Counted from the stretch's first letter, positions 29,401 through 37,455 are shown. The stretch: DNA of 55,457 nt from JBAYDV01 sp041668045 (GCA_041668045.1 JBAYDV010000004.1:1-55457); one strand, 5' to 3'. A program made the numbers and translations. Notes: generated by a model not told the origin, from the letters alone.

Positions 29401-29667
29401 GTCTATTGGCCTAGTGAAGAAGGAAGATACCCTCAGGCGCTTGATATGGTACACGAAAAGAAGATTGATCTGGTTATCAATATCCCTAAAAATCTTTCTG
29501 AGAAAGAACTAACAAATGGATATAAGATTCGTCGTGCTGCTGTAGATTTAAATATACCTTTAATAACAAATTCTAGATTAGCCGCAGCATTTATTAATTC
29601 TTTCTGTACTATTCCTTTAGATAAGATAGAAATTAAGAGTTGGGATGAATATAAATCATTTGATTAA
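26434..29667 (+). CDS. carB: Carbamoyl-phosphate synthase large subunit (CarB)
   Basis: Makes carbamoyl phosphate from bicarbonate, ammonia and two ATP. The 1077-aa protein shows the two homologous ATP-grasp halves (beginning VLILGSGALKIGEAGEFDYS and again IIVLGSGAYRIGSSVEFDWC) and a C-terminal MGS-like allosteric domain (about 945-1077, with FATGGTYKYL). Length and motifs are complete. It pairs with carA (2-nt gap), and its stop shares a base with the antiporter start. pyrD, a later step of the same pathway, lies at 44192 in another operon. Confidence 0.96.
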   Translation: MVDKNIKKVLILGSGALKIGEAGEFDYSGSQALKAMREEGIETILINPNIATVQTSEGIADKIYFLPVTPYFVEQVIIKEKPQGILLSFGGQTALNCGVELFKNNIFEQYGIKVLGTPVQSIIDTEDRELFIEKLDQIGVKTIKSEATENLQEALQAAKDLGYPVILRAAYALGGLGSGFCDNEEELNKLAEKAFSYSPQVLVEKSLKGWKEIEYEVVRDQYDNCITVCNMENFDPLGIHTGESIVVAPSQTLSNKDYFLLRELAIKIIRHVGIIGECNVQYAFDPSSLEYRVIEVNARLSRSSALASKATGYPLAFVAAKLGLGYGLFELKNSVTKTTPAFFEPALDYVVCKIPRWDLSKFQGVSREIGSSMKSVGEVMAIGRTFEESIQKGLRMIGQGAHGFVANKLISVDDIDKELTAPTDNRIFVISLAFQKGYSVDKIHDLTKIDKWFLYKLDNIIKTSNDLTKLNKKEDLSYDLLKHAKIQGFSDFQIGRLIYKDNIDVDDSLMMIREYRKKLGILPVVKQIDTLAAEFPAQTNYLYLTYSGTKSDVEYLHDQKSIIVLGSGAYRIGSSVEFDWCSVNALKTIKKSGWRSVMINYNPETVSTDYDECDRLYFDELSFERVLDIYELENPHGVIVSVGGQIPNNLSIRLNNVNARLLGTSADSIDNAEDRNRFSSLMDTLNIDQPRWKELTSFDEIDSFVEEVGFPVLVRPSYVLSGAAMNVCSNNEELKRFLTLAANISKKHPVVVSEFIQNAKEIEFDAVSNKGNIVSYAISEHIEFAGVHSGDATIQFPPQKIYIETARRIKKIARQIANALYITGPFNIQFLAKENDIKVIECNLRASRSFPFVSKVLKVNFIDLATKAMIGEKVTKPNKNVFDLDYVGVKASQFSFSRLQKTDPVLGVDMSSTGEVGCIGIDSNEAVLKSMLSVGYTIPKKNILVSSGDWKQKAELLSTCKLLHEHDFSIFATGGTYKYLNDNNIPCSLVYWPSEEGRYPQALDMVHEKKIDLVINIPKNLSEKELTNGYKIRRAAVDLNIPLITNSRLAAAFINSFCTIPLDKIEIKSWDEYKSFD

Positions 29668-30620
29668 TGGATATTGTATTATTAATAGTAGGCTTAGTTC
29701 TAATTTTACTTGGGGCAGATTGGCTTGTTGATGGCTCTGCCTCAATAGCTAGAAAATTAGGTATTTCCGAACTAGTAATTGGTCTAACCATTGTAGCTAT
29801 TGGCACATCTGCACCAGAGATGGTAGTCAGTTTATTATCAGCCATAGATGGCAGTGCTGATATGTCAGTCGGAAATGTACTAGGCTCTAATATAGCGAAT
29901 ACCCTCTTAGTACTTGGCACCGTGAGTGTTATTACTCCCATTGCCTTAACTAAAGGTAATATTAAAAGAGATGTTCCTATAATGTTCTTAGCTACCCTAC
30001 TATTTATATTTCTTTGTTCTGACATAGCATTAAGAGCTGCAAATATTAATTCTATATCAAGATTTGATGGTATTATATTTTTAATATGTTTTGGTTTATT
30101 TTTATTTTCTTCCTTTAAATATTCTAATAATTTTGAAGAAGAAGAAGTAAAGAATATTAAAGATCTACCAGCTGCTAGATCCATTCTTTATATTATATTC
30201 GGTATCATAGCATTGCTCGGAGGAGGTAATTTATTCGTAAATTCTGCTAAAGATATCGCTATTAAACTTGGAGCTTCTGAATCGTTTATTGGTATTACGA
30301 TTTTAGCATTTGGTACATCTCTTCCAGAACTTGTTACTTCTGTAATAGCAGCGATTAAACAGAAAGGTCAAATGGCATTAGGGACTATAGTAGGTTCAAA
30401 TATTTTTAATTTACTATTCATTTTAGGTACAACATCTGTTATTACTCCTCTTAGATTACAAGGTATTACTAATATTGACTTAGGAGTATTATTGTTATCA
30501 GCCATTTTGATAACTACCAGCTCTTTTATATTTGGTAAAAATCGAATTAGTAGAACTAATGGTATCATTTTTCTCTTAGTTTATATAGCCTATTTCATAT
30601 GGCTAATTATTAATCTTTAG
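29667..30620 (+). CDS. Calcium/sodium antiporter (CaCA family, YrbG-like)
   Basis: An inner membrane cation exchanger, 317 aa with about ten membrane segments. Both alpha repeats that form the ion site are visible: GTSAPEMVVS with GNVLGSNIANTLLVLG in the first half and GTSLPELVTS with GTIVGSNIFNLLFILG in the second. The family exports Ca2+ against Na+ or K+; the exact ions are not proven here. It is coupled to carB by a one-base stop/start overlap (TAATG) and is followed by a terminator-like hairpin. Confidence 0.9.
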   Translation: MDIVLLIVGLVLILLGADWLVDGSASIARKLGISELVIGLTIVAIGTSAPEMVVSLLSAIDGSADMSVGNVLGSNIANTLLVLGTVSVITPIALTKGNIKRDVPIMFLATLLFIFLCSDIALRAANINSISRFDGIIFLICFGLFLFSSFKYSNNFEEEEVKNIKDLPAARSILYIIFGIIALLGGGNLFVNSAKDIAIKLGASESFIGITILAFGTSLPELVTSVIAAIKQKGQMALGTIVGSNIFNLLFILGTTSVITPLRLQGITNIDLGVLLLSAILITTSSFIFGKNRISRTNGIIFLLVYIAYFIWLIINL

Positions 30621-30624
30621 ACTG

Positions 30625-30658
30625 TTATTTATATAAATTATTTATAAATAAATTTTTT
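30625..30658 (+). terminator. Hairpin with T-run after the antiporter gene
   Basis: Arms TTATTTATA (30625-30633) and TATAAATAA (30643-30651) with a 9-nt spacer are followed by six T residues (30653-30658). It would separate the carAB-antiporter transcript from the marR-hdr operon. Confidence 0.5.
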
Positions 30659-30681
30659 GATATATGTATTTATTTATTAAT

Positions 30682-30715
30682 TTTGTTGAACTAAAATTAG
30701 TAAATACTTATACTA
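30682..30715 (+). promoter_or_regulatory. Possible promoter and operator of the marR-hdr operon
   Basis: TTTG (30682-30685), 19 nt, then TACTTATA (30705-30712), a partial match to TAnnTTTG. Across it lies the inverted repeat TAGTA (30698-30702)/TACTA (30711-30715) with an 8-nt spacer, a layout expected of an autoregulatory MarR site. Both calls are inferences. Confidence 0.35.
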
Positions 30716-30721
30716 TATACT

Positions 30722-31180
30722 ATGTTACTTATTAAAAAAGTCGGTGTATATCTTAATTTAACACATTTTAAATTTAAAAACACCGTATATAACGCTTTCA
30801 AATATCATAATCTTGATATTACACCAGAACAATTTCTTTTAATTGATTCTTTATGGGATGTTGATGCTGTTTCTCAACAGACAGTAGCTAATTTCATGCA
30901 TAAAGACAAAAATTCTATAACTCGTTTAATAGATGCTTTAGAAAAAAAAGGATTTATTAACAGAATAGCAGATCAGCAAGATAGAAGAAATAAATTGGTG
31001 AAATTGACAGACAAAACTCGCTCTCTTGAGGGAGAAATTACTGATGCAGCTACTCAAGCCGTAGAATATATTACAAAAAATATATCAGATAAAGAGTTAG
31101 ACCAATTTGTATGCACTATGATTAAAATGGCGAATAATATTGATAAGTATGAAGAAATTCTGAAAAAAGAAAAAATATAA
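30722..31180 (+). CDS. MarR-family transcriptional regulator
   Basis: A 152-aa winged helix-turn-helix regulator of the MarR type, which usually represses and responds to a small molecule or to oxidation. The recognition region lies about 55-95, with TVANFMHKDKNSITRLIDALEKKGFI, and the wing RIADQQDRRNKLVKLTD follows. It contains one cysteine (C122, in QFVCTM). It is the first gene of the hdr-like operon and its stop shares one base with the next start (TAATG), so it very likely controls this operon and itself. Confidence 0.9.
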   Translation: MLLIKKVGVYLNLTHFKFKNTVYNAFKYHNLDITPEQFLLIDSLWDVDAVSQQTVANFMHKDKNSITRLIDALEKKGFINRIADQQDRRNKLVKLTDKTRSLEGEITDAATQAVEYITKNISDKELDQFVCTMIKMANNIDKYEEILKKEKI

Positions 31181-31884
31181 TGGGAAAATTATTTGATAGA
31201 CTAATGGAAGATAACCGAATGCAGGCAGGATTCCATAGCTGTATAAACTGCGGCACATGTACTGCTATATGTCCAGCTGCAGAATTTTACAAATATAATC
31301 CTCAAACAATAGTCAGTACGGTTCAAACACGAAATGACGACGAAATAGAAAAATTATTAAAAGGAAATCAAATATGGTATTGTGGATCATGTATGTCTTG
31401 TCTTCAACGTTGTCCTAGAAAAAATGCTCCAGGTTTAATAGTAATGGCATTACGTAAATTATCTGTAGATACGGGATTTTTCGTTTGTTCTGAAAAAGGA
31501 AGACAAGAATATGCACTTATGAAAATCCTTTGTAATAATATTCTTGAATTTGGTTATTGCATCTATCCTGAAACATTCAAATATGAGGACCACCCTGAAT
31601 ATGGACCTGTAGGACAATGGGTACTTAATAATGCAGATGACGTATATGAACGTGTAGGTGCTCCTTATAAAAAAGATACTGTAGGAGCCCTAAGAAAAAT
31701 TCCTAAAGAATCTATTGATGATCTTAAGAAAATATTTGACATATCTGGTGCTACAGCTCAAATGAAACAAGTAAAAGATCGTTCTATGGAGCAAGCGAAA
31801 AAAATGGGAATGAGTGAGGAAGAATATTTCGATATGTGTTTTAGATATAGTAGTGATATTCATTTTAATAATAAAGACGATTAA
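31180..31884 (+). CDS. Heterodisulfide reductase subunit C-like iron-sulfur protein
   Basis: A 234-aa electron-transfer protein with two CX2CX2CX3C motifs for [4Fe-4S] clusters: C21, C24, C27, C31 (CINCGTCTAICP) and C68, C71, C74, C78 (CGSCMSCLQRCP), as in HdrC and QmoC. The C-terminal 130 residues extend beyond a minimal HdrC and carry charged helices. In HdrABC such a protein passes electrons from HdrA to HdrB, and here genes for both follow directly (2-nt gap to the HdrB-like gene). No membrane segment is seen. The natural partner substrate is unknown. Confidence 0.88.
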   Translation: MGKLFDRLMEDNRMQAGFHSCINCGTCTAICPAAEFYKYNPQTIVSTVQTRNDDEIEKLLKGNQIWYCGSCMSCLQRCPRKNAPGLIVMALRKLSVDTGFFVCSEKGRQEYALMKILCNNILEFGYCIYPETFKYEDHPEYGPVGQWVLNNADDVYERVGAPYKKDTVGALRKIPKESIDDLKKIFDISGATAQMKQVKDRSMEQAKKMGMSEEEYFDMCFRYSSDIHFNNKDD

Positions 31885-31886
31885 TC

Positions 31887-32957
31887 ATGATTTACGAAGG
31901 AAAGAAGAAGATATGGGCTGATTATCAACAAGATATACCTGAAGATAACTATTTTTATGCCAGAAGTTGTATCCGTCAAAATTTCTATCCTGGTGCTGAA
32001 AGAATGTTTCTTGAATTAGCCAGAAATAAATTTAATAAAGATATATATGAAACGAAATACCACACTACATGTGGTGGTATAGCTTATTATTGTAACTCCA
32101 TTCCTGAAGAGACAGCTATGCTTATCGTAGCTCGTCAGTTTGCTTTAGCTACAGAAGCAGGATATGAAAATTTCGTAGTTTCATGTGTTACTTCTTTTGG
32201 TTTACATTCTGAGATTCTTGATACTTGGCATAATTATCCAGAAATAGAAGCTAAAATACATCAAATGTTATGGGATTCTTGTCGTAAAGAATTCGTTAAA
32301 CCTAAATATTTAGCTCATGCTAGTGATTTGATGTTTAAATATAGATTTTTATTATCTGCTCAAGCTAAAATTAAATTTATTAATAGTAAAACTGGGGAAC
32401 CCTTACGTGTAGTTGAGCATGTAGGTTGTCACTATAACAAGATTTTTCCATCAAGAAGTATTGGAGGTGGAGAATATCCACAAGTTTTATCCGGATTGAT
32501 TGAATCTTTAGGTGGTTCGATAATAGATTATCCAGAAAGAAGACACTGCTGTGGTTTTGGATTTAGACAATATATACTAAAAGCTAATAGAGGTTATTCT
32601 TTATCAAATAGTTATAAAAAGTATGAGTCTATGGAACCATATCACCCAGATATGATTATAACTAACTGTCCTGGTTGTGGTTATTTTATGGATCATTGGC
32701 AATATGTAGTAGCTGAAACTACTGGTAAGACTTATGGTAAGGATGGCTATGGTATTCCTGTCCTATCTTTTGAAGAAGTAGCAGGTTTAGCTATGGGATA
32801 TAATCCTTGGGATATCGGTTTGCAAATGCATCAAACTGCGGTAGAACCACTACTAGATAAATTAGGAATAAAATACGATAAGAATGCTAAATATTTAGGT
32901 GTTAATGGTAAGAAATTAGCTAATCCATTATTACCCGAAAAATCTAAGATATTTTAA
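31887..32957 (+). CDS. Heterodisulfide reductase subunit B-like protein (CCG domains)
   Basis: A 356-aa protein built of two cysteine-rich CCG domains that in HdrB hold noncubane [4Fe-4S] clusters at the disulfide site. The C-terminal domain is complete: C181, CCG at 221-222, and CPGC with C261 and C264. The N-terminal domain is degenerate: C28, a TCGG in place of CCGG (C62), and SCVTS in place of CXXC (C100). So one noncubane cluster is likely rather than two. It is the expected catalytic subunit of this complex. The substrate could be a heterodisulfide or another sulfur compound; nothing in the sequence decides this. Confidence 0.85.
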   Translation: MIYEGKKKIWADYQQDIPEDNYFYARSCIRQNFYPGAERMFLELARNKFNKDIYETKYHTTCGGIAYYCNSIPEETAMLIVARQFALATEAGYENFVVSCVTSFGLHSEILDTWHNYPEIEAKIHQMLWDSCRKEFVKPKYLAHASDLMFKYRFLLSAQAKIKFINSKTGEPLRVVEHVGCHYNKIFPSRSIGGGEYPQVLSGLIESLGGSIIDYPERRHCCGFGFRQYILKANRGYSLSNSYKKYESMEPYHPDMIITNCPGCGYFMDHWQYVVAETTGKTYGKDGYGIPVLSFEEVAGLAMGYNPWDIGLQMHQTAVEPLLDKLGIKYDKNAKYLGVNGKKLANPLLPEKSKIF

Positions 32958-32958
32958 T

Positions 32959-34008
32959 ATGCAAAATAATAAGAATATTTTAATAATTGGAGGTGGGCCT
33001 AGTGGCTTAGCTGCTTCAGCTCAACTCGCTAAACTTGGATATCTCCCATTTCTTATAGAAAAAGAATCCCAATTGGGTGGACATTTAAATACCTGGGATC
33101 GTCTTTTTCCAGACAGAGAATCAGCTGAAGATATAAAAAAAGAATTAATATCTGATTTGGGCAATACTAAATGGTTTGTTTCAACTACGATAGATTATAT
33201 AAATAGATTAGAAAATTCATATAACATTCAATTATCCAATGGTATTTCTATTATAGCTGATGCTATTCTTGTAGCGACTGGTTTCGATTTATTTAAAGCA
33301 GAAAAAAAAGAAGAGTATGGTTATGGCATATATGAAAAAGTCATCACTAATGCTGATCTTGAAAAGTTTTTTAAAACAGGCTATGATAAAAGAATAATCA
33401 AAAATCCAAAAAGTATAGCCTTCGTACACTGTGTTGGTTCTAGAGATGAGAAGGTAGGTAATAGATATTGTTCAAAAGTTTGTTGTGTAACAGCTATTAA
33501 ACAAGCATGTGAATTAAAAGAAGTTTTTCCTGATGCTACTATTTACTGTTTCTATATGGATCTGAGAATGTTTGGGAAAAGATACGAAGAGTTATATTAC
33601 GAGGCTCAAACTAAATATGGTATAAGATTTATACGAGGAAGAGTTTCAGAAATTTTTGAAGCAAATGCTGAATCTAGTCTAATTATTAAGGCTGAAGACA
33701 CCTTGACTAGTAAACCTCTTAGAATATCTGTAGATTTAGCAGTATTGATGGCAGGTATGTGTCATTCTGAAAAAACTAATGACATATCTAATATGCTTTC
33801 TTTATCTATAGATAATGATGGATTTTTAAAAAGTCTATCTAATACCGCACATATCTGTGAATCAGCTCATGAAGGTGTATTTTATGCAGGTGCTTGTACA
33901 GGACCAAAGAATATACCAGAATCATTAAGTGAAGGTAGGTCTGCTGCTCTTATCATACATAATTATCTTATCGATAAAAACATAAAAGAAGAAAAAAACA
34001 ATGATTGA
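32959..34008 (+). CDS. HdrA/QmoA-like FAD oxidoreductase
   Basis: A 349-aa flavoprotein. The Rossmann FAD motif is GGGPSGLAA (residues 11-19), and a cysteine set typical of HdrA and QmoA occurs at C158, C171, C175, C176 (HCVGSRD ... YCSKVCC), which binds a [4Fe-4S] cluster. The C-terminal FAD segment is FYAGACTGPKNIPESLSEG. It is shorter than methanogen HdrA (about 650 aa) and lacks the extra ferredoxin inserts, so it is closer to QmoA. It sits 1 nt after the HdrB-like gene and overlaps the next gene by 8 nt. It is the likely flavin electron hub of the complex. Confidence 0.86.
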   Translation: MQNNKNILIIGGGPSGLAASAQLAKLGYLPFLIEKESQLGGHLNTWDRLFPDRESAEDIKKELISDLGNTKWFVSTTIDYINRLENSYNIQLSNGISIIADAILVATGFDLFKAEKKEEYGYGIYEKVITNADLEKFFKTGYDKRIIKNPKSIAFVHCVGSRDEKVGNRYCSKVCCVTAIKQACELKEVFPDATIYCFYMDLRMFGKRYEELYYEAQTKYGIRFIRGRVSEIFEANAESSLIIKAEDTLTSKPLRISVDLAVLMAGMCHSEKTNDISNMLSLSIDNDGFLKSLSNTAHICESAHEGVFYAGACTGPKNIPESLSEGRSAALIIHNYLIDKNIKEEKNND

Positions 34009-34327
34009 TTTCGGATATAATATCGATCAGAGTTCTGTAATCGATATGACCAAGTTTGATCCTACTCTATATAATAAACTTATAGAAGCAGAACCAGATG
34101 TCTTAAAATGTATGGCATGTGGTAGATGTACTGCTAGTTGTACTGCAGGACAATTTACTCATGTAGATTTAAGACGTTGCATTTTACTTCTTTCACGTGG
34201 AAAAGATAAAGATGCGTTAAAAGAAATTAAGCCATGTTTGTTATGTGGAAAGTGTAATCTTGTATGTCCTCGAGGAATTAATACAAGACATCTAATACTA
34301 TGTATTCTAAGAATCTATAAACAATAA
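34001..34327 (+). CDS. Small HdrC-like iron-sulfur protein
   Basis: A 108-aa protein with two [4Fe-4S] motifs, C37, C40, C43, C47 (CMACGRCTASC) and C79, C82, C85, C89 (CLLCGKCNLVCP). It is a second HdrC-like electron carrier, smaller than the first in this operon. It overlaps the flavoprotein gene by 8 nt and precedes the membrane fusion gene by 5 nt, so it probably joins the flavoprotein to the membrane subunit. Confidence 0.85.
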   Translation: MIDFGYNIDQSSVIDMTKFDPTLYNKLIEAEPDVLKCMACGRCTASCTAGQFTHVDLRRCILLLSRGKDKDALKEIKPCLLCGKCNLVCPRGINTRHLILCILRIYKQ

Positions 34328-34332
34328 TTATC

Positions 34333-36153
34333 GTGGAAGAGAGATTTTTATCTGGATATAATAACTTCGTAATACCATTTATGGTAGGAATGGTTTTTAT
34401 TTTAGTCTATTGCCTCTTAGGTTTGATTAAAATGATATATCAATTACCTATTCGTGATAGAAATAAATTTCTATTATCTCTTATCACTCCTACTCTGATT
34501 TTTAAAAATATAAAGGACATTCTATTAACTGTTCTCCTTCATGTTAAAATGTGGAAAAAGAATCCATTACTTGGTTTCATGCATTCTAGCATAGCTTTTG
34601 GATGGTTTTGTATCATAATAATAGGTCATATAGAAACACTTATATATGTTCCACATAGAGTAAAATTATTTTATTACCCTATCTTTTTCAGGTATTTCGT
34701 AATGAGTACACATGAAACCGTGAGAGGTGCTTTCTTGTGTTTTCTTATGGATTCAATTTTACTTATTATTTTATTAGGTATAGCTCTGGCCGTTATAAAG
34801 AGAATAAGATCTTCTATTCTTGGTATGAGAAGGACTACTAAACAATCTCTGATAAATAATGTAGCTATGATAGCTCTGTGGTCTATTTTTCCTCTTCGAC
34901 TTTTAGCTGAGGGATTCACTGCAGGTATTAGTGGAGGTAGTTTTTTGACTAAAGGAGTCTCAGATTTATTTGGTAATTTTTTCTCAAATGATTTAAAGAT
35001 TCTTCCTTCGTGGTGGGCTTATTCTATATCTCTAGGTGTATTTTTCGTATTGCTTCCTTGGACTAGATATATGCATATACCGACAGAGGCTATTTATATT
35101 ATGTTTAAAAATGCAGGTATCAAAGCTTCTCATCCAACAAAGGGTTATGCTTTAGCAGAAATTTATACGTGTCCAAGTTGTGGTTTATGTATTGATGCAT
35201 GTCCGATGGGTACACAGAAAAAGAATTTACCATATTCGTCTGTATATTTTATCAGACAACTGAGAAATAAAAATAAAGAAAAAATAGAAGAAATAGCTAA
35301 TAAATGCCTTATGTGCGGTAAATGCGTCGAGGCATGTCCTCAGGGACTTGATTCTGTAGCATTAAAATTAGCTCAAAGGAGTCTGATAAAGCCTAATACT
35401 AAAAATGATTTTTCTTATCTATCTAGAATAGAACTTCCAAAGGCTAAACCGGAGAAGGTTTTATATTATGCAGGCTGTATGACTCAGCTTACTCCTACTA
35501 TCTCTCGTTCAGTAACTAAGTTACTAGATATTATGAATGTAGATTATAATTTCATAGATGAGGAAGGTGGTATGTGCTGTGGAAGACCTATGTTATTGGC
35601 TGGTAAAACTTACGAGGCTGAGAGAATCGTTCGTAAGAATTCCGATATGATTTTAGCTACTGGTGCGAGTACTTTAATAGTGTCTTGCCCAATATGTTAT
35701 AAAATGTTTAAAGAAAAGTATAATTTGCCTGGTATTAATATCATTAACTATACTGAGTATTTTGATCAAAAAGTTAAAGAAGGCAAATTACCTTTAAAAT
35801 CAACAAATAAGAAATATGTTTACCATGATCCTTGTGAATTAGGTAGAGGATCTGGAATATATAAACAACCAAGAGAAATTATTGCTAATATAGGTTATCT
35901 GGTAGAAGCAGATGAATCAAAGAATAAGAGCATTTGCTGTGGAGGAAGTTTAGGTTCTCTGACTCTTTCATATGAAGATAGAACACATATCACAGATTTA
36001 GCTGTTAGAAATTTACTATTTAATAAACCAGATGAAATAGTTACAGCGTGCCCTTTATGCTATAAAACTTTTAGTAATAATTCTCCTATAAAAGTAAAAG
36101 ACATATCTCAAATTTTAGTAGAAAATATAACAAACAATAATAAATTATCATGA
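34333..36153 (+). CDS. Membrane NarI-like/HdrD-like (DsrM-DsrK style) fusion protein
   Basis: A 606-aa fusion. The N-terminal half has about five membrane segments (near residues 12-37, 82-110, 130-153, 175-200, 232-260), like the cytochrome b (NarI/DsrM) subunit; candidate heme histidines occur in FMHSS, IIGHIE, STHE and RYMHI. Two [4Fe-4S] motifs follow (CPSCGLCIDACP and CLMCGKCVEACP), then two complete CCG domains (GCMTQ, MCCGRP, CPICYK; and PCELG, ICCGGS, CPLCYK), as in HdrD/DsrK. The start is GTG at 34333, 5 nt after the previous stop; no ATG lies nearby before the first membrane segment. It likely exchanges electrons with the quinone pool. Its stop overlaps the next start (ATGA). Confidence 0.88.
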   Translation: MEERFLSGYNNFVIPFMVGMVFILVYCLLGLIKMIYQLPIRDRNKFLLSLITPTLIFKNIKDILLTVLLHVKMWKKNPLLGFMHSSIAFGWFCIIIIGHIETLIYVPHRVKLFYYPIFFRYFVMSTHETVRGAFLCFLMDSILLIILLGIALAVIKRIRSSILGMRRTTKQSLINNVAMIALWSIFPLRLLAEGFTAGISGGSFLTKGVSDLFGNFFSNDLKILPSWWAYSISLGVFFVLLPWTRYMHIPTEAIYIMFKNAGIKASHPTKGYALAEIYTCPSCGLCIDACPMGTQKKNLPYSSVYFIRQLRNKNKEKIEEIANKCLMCGKCVEACPQGLDSVALKLAQRSLIKPNTKNDFSYLSRIELPKAKPEKVLYYAGCMTQLTPTISRSVTKLLDIMNVDYNFIDEEGGMCCGRPMLLAGKTYEAERIVRKNSDMILATGASTLIVSCPICYKMFKEKYNLPGINIINYTEYFDQKVKEGKLPLKSTNKKYVYHDPCELGRGSGIYKQPREIIANIGYLVEADESKNKSICCGGSLGSLTLSYEDRTHITDLAVRNLLFNKPDEIVTACPLCYKTFSNNSPIKVKDISQILVENITNNNKLS

Positions 36154-37442
36154 AAGAATTTACGCCTACGAAGTATAAATTAAAAAATGTAGCTGATGGC
36201 AGAATATTCAACGATGAGGGTTGGACTCTTTCCGATCCTGAATACGCTCACCCATCATTGGTTAGAGCTGTATATGAAAATAAAAGATTAAATTTAAGAA
36301 GCGACGATTATGGTTTTTACCGTTTCGCCGATTGGCTTCCTATAAATAAAGTATTAGAAAAATCAGCACCTACTATTACTTATAAAAGTGAAGGATTAGC
36401 TAAACATTTAGGTTTAAGCTCATTATATGTTTCTTTTTCTGGTTATTTCCCTGAAAAAGGAGCATTTATGAGAACTTGTTCTTTTAAAGAAACTGAAGCT
36501 TATTCTGTATGTGGTAAACTTCCTGAAGACAATAATAAAATATTAGTAGTAGCATCTGCTGGAAATACAGCAAGAGCATTTGCTAAAGTTTGCTCAGAAA
36601 ATAATATTCCTTTATTATTGTCTGTGCCTGAGGATAATATCAATGCTTTATGGTTCGATACACCGATTAATGACTGCGTTAAACTTATATGTACTCCTAA
36701 GGGTAGTGATTATTTCGATTCAATTTATCTAGCTGCTGTTGCTTCTAAATCTGGTAAATTTATTAATGAAGGCGGAGCAAAAAATGTAGCAAGACGTGAT
36801 GGAATGGGAACAACTGTTCTTTCTGCTGCTACAACTATAGGTCGCATACCTGATAGTTATTTTCAAGCTGTTGGAAGTGGAACTGGAACCATTGCCGCGT
36901 GGGAAGCAAATTTAAGACTTATTGAAGATGGTAGATTTGGTAATCATAAAATGGTTTTGCATCCTGCTCAAAATATTCCTTTTACACCGATGAAAGATGC
37001 TTGGGAAGCGCATAGTAGATCGTTTATGCCTGTGGATCATAATGCTTTTAAATGTGATGCTTTGGCAATAAAGGCTAATGTGCTTTCTAACAGAAAACCT
37101 CCTTTCTCTATACCTGGTGGTGTTTATGATGCTTTATTAGATAGTAATGGATTCGTTGAAGCAGCTACTAATGATGATATAGATAGAGTTTCTGCTATGT
37201 TCAAAGAACTTGAAGGCATTGATATCGCTCCTGCTGCTGCTGTAGCTGTTCAAGGTATGATTAATGCTGTGAATGAAAATCGTGTTAAAAAGGACGAAGT
37301 TATTATGCTTAATATTACTGGAGGTGGAGAAGAATTATTTAAATCTCAAAATAAAATTCACCTTTTAAAGCCTTCATTAATTATGAAACATGATGATGAA
37401 GAGGAGAAAATAATACGTCAAGTTGAAGATTTATTGAAATAA
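36150..37442 (+). CDS. Cysteate synthase family PLP enzyme (threonine synthase relative)
   Basis: A 430-aa fold type II PLP enzyme. The PLP lysine is K113 in TCSFKETEA and the phosphate-binding loop is GSGTGT (242-247). The N-terminal stretch YGFYRFADWLPI and the overall pattern match the cysteate synthase family rather than true threonine synthase. That enzyme, known from methanogens, replaces the phosphate of O-phosphoserine with sulfite to give cysteate. In Bacteroidota cysteate feeds sulfonolipid (capnine) synthesis. The gene overlaps the membrane redox gene by 4 nt, so it is coupled to the hdr-like operon. True threonine synthase is the main alternative. Confidence 0.78.
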   Translation: MKEFTPTKYKLKNVADGRIFNDEGWTLSDPEYAHPSLVRAVYENKRLNLRSDDYGFYRFADWLPINKVLEKSAPTITYKSEGLAKHLGLSSLYVSFSGYFPEKGAFMRTCSFKETEAYSVCGKLPEDNNKILVVASAGNTARAFAKVCSENNIPLLLSVPEDNINALWFDTPINDCVKLICTPKGSDYFDSIYLAAVASKSGKFINEGGAKNVARRDGMGTTVLSAATTIGRIPDSYFQAVGSGTGTIAAWEANLRLIEDGRFGNHKMVLHPAQNIPFTPMKDAWEAHSRSFMPVDHNAFKCDALAIKANVLSNRKPPFSIPGGVYDALLDSNGFVEAATNDDIDRVSAMFKELEGIDIAPAAAVAVQGMINAVNENRVKKDEVIMLNITGGGEELFKSQNKIHLLKPSLIMKHDDEEEKIIRQVEDLLK

Positions 37443-37455
37443 TATTATATCTTTG
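37423..37455 (+). promoter_or_regulatory. Predicted promoter of mscS
   Basis: TTG (37423-37425), 22 nt, then TATCTTTG (37448-37455). The -7 box is a full match to TAnnTTTG; the spacing is slightly long. The TTG at 37453, start of a longer frame, belongs to this box. Confidence 0.45.

Noticed and set aside
36150..37442. Plain threonine synthase
   Set aside because: The PLP fold fits, but the N-terminal pattern and the context with sulfur-type redox genes fit the cysteate synthase family better. Kept as the main alternative.
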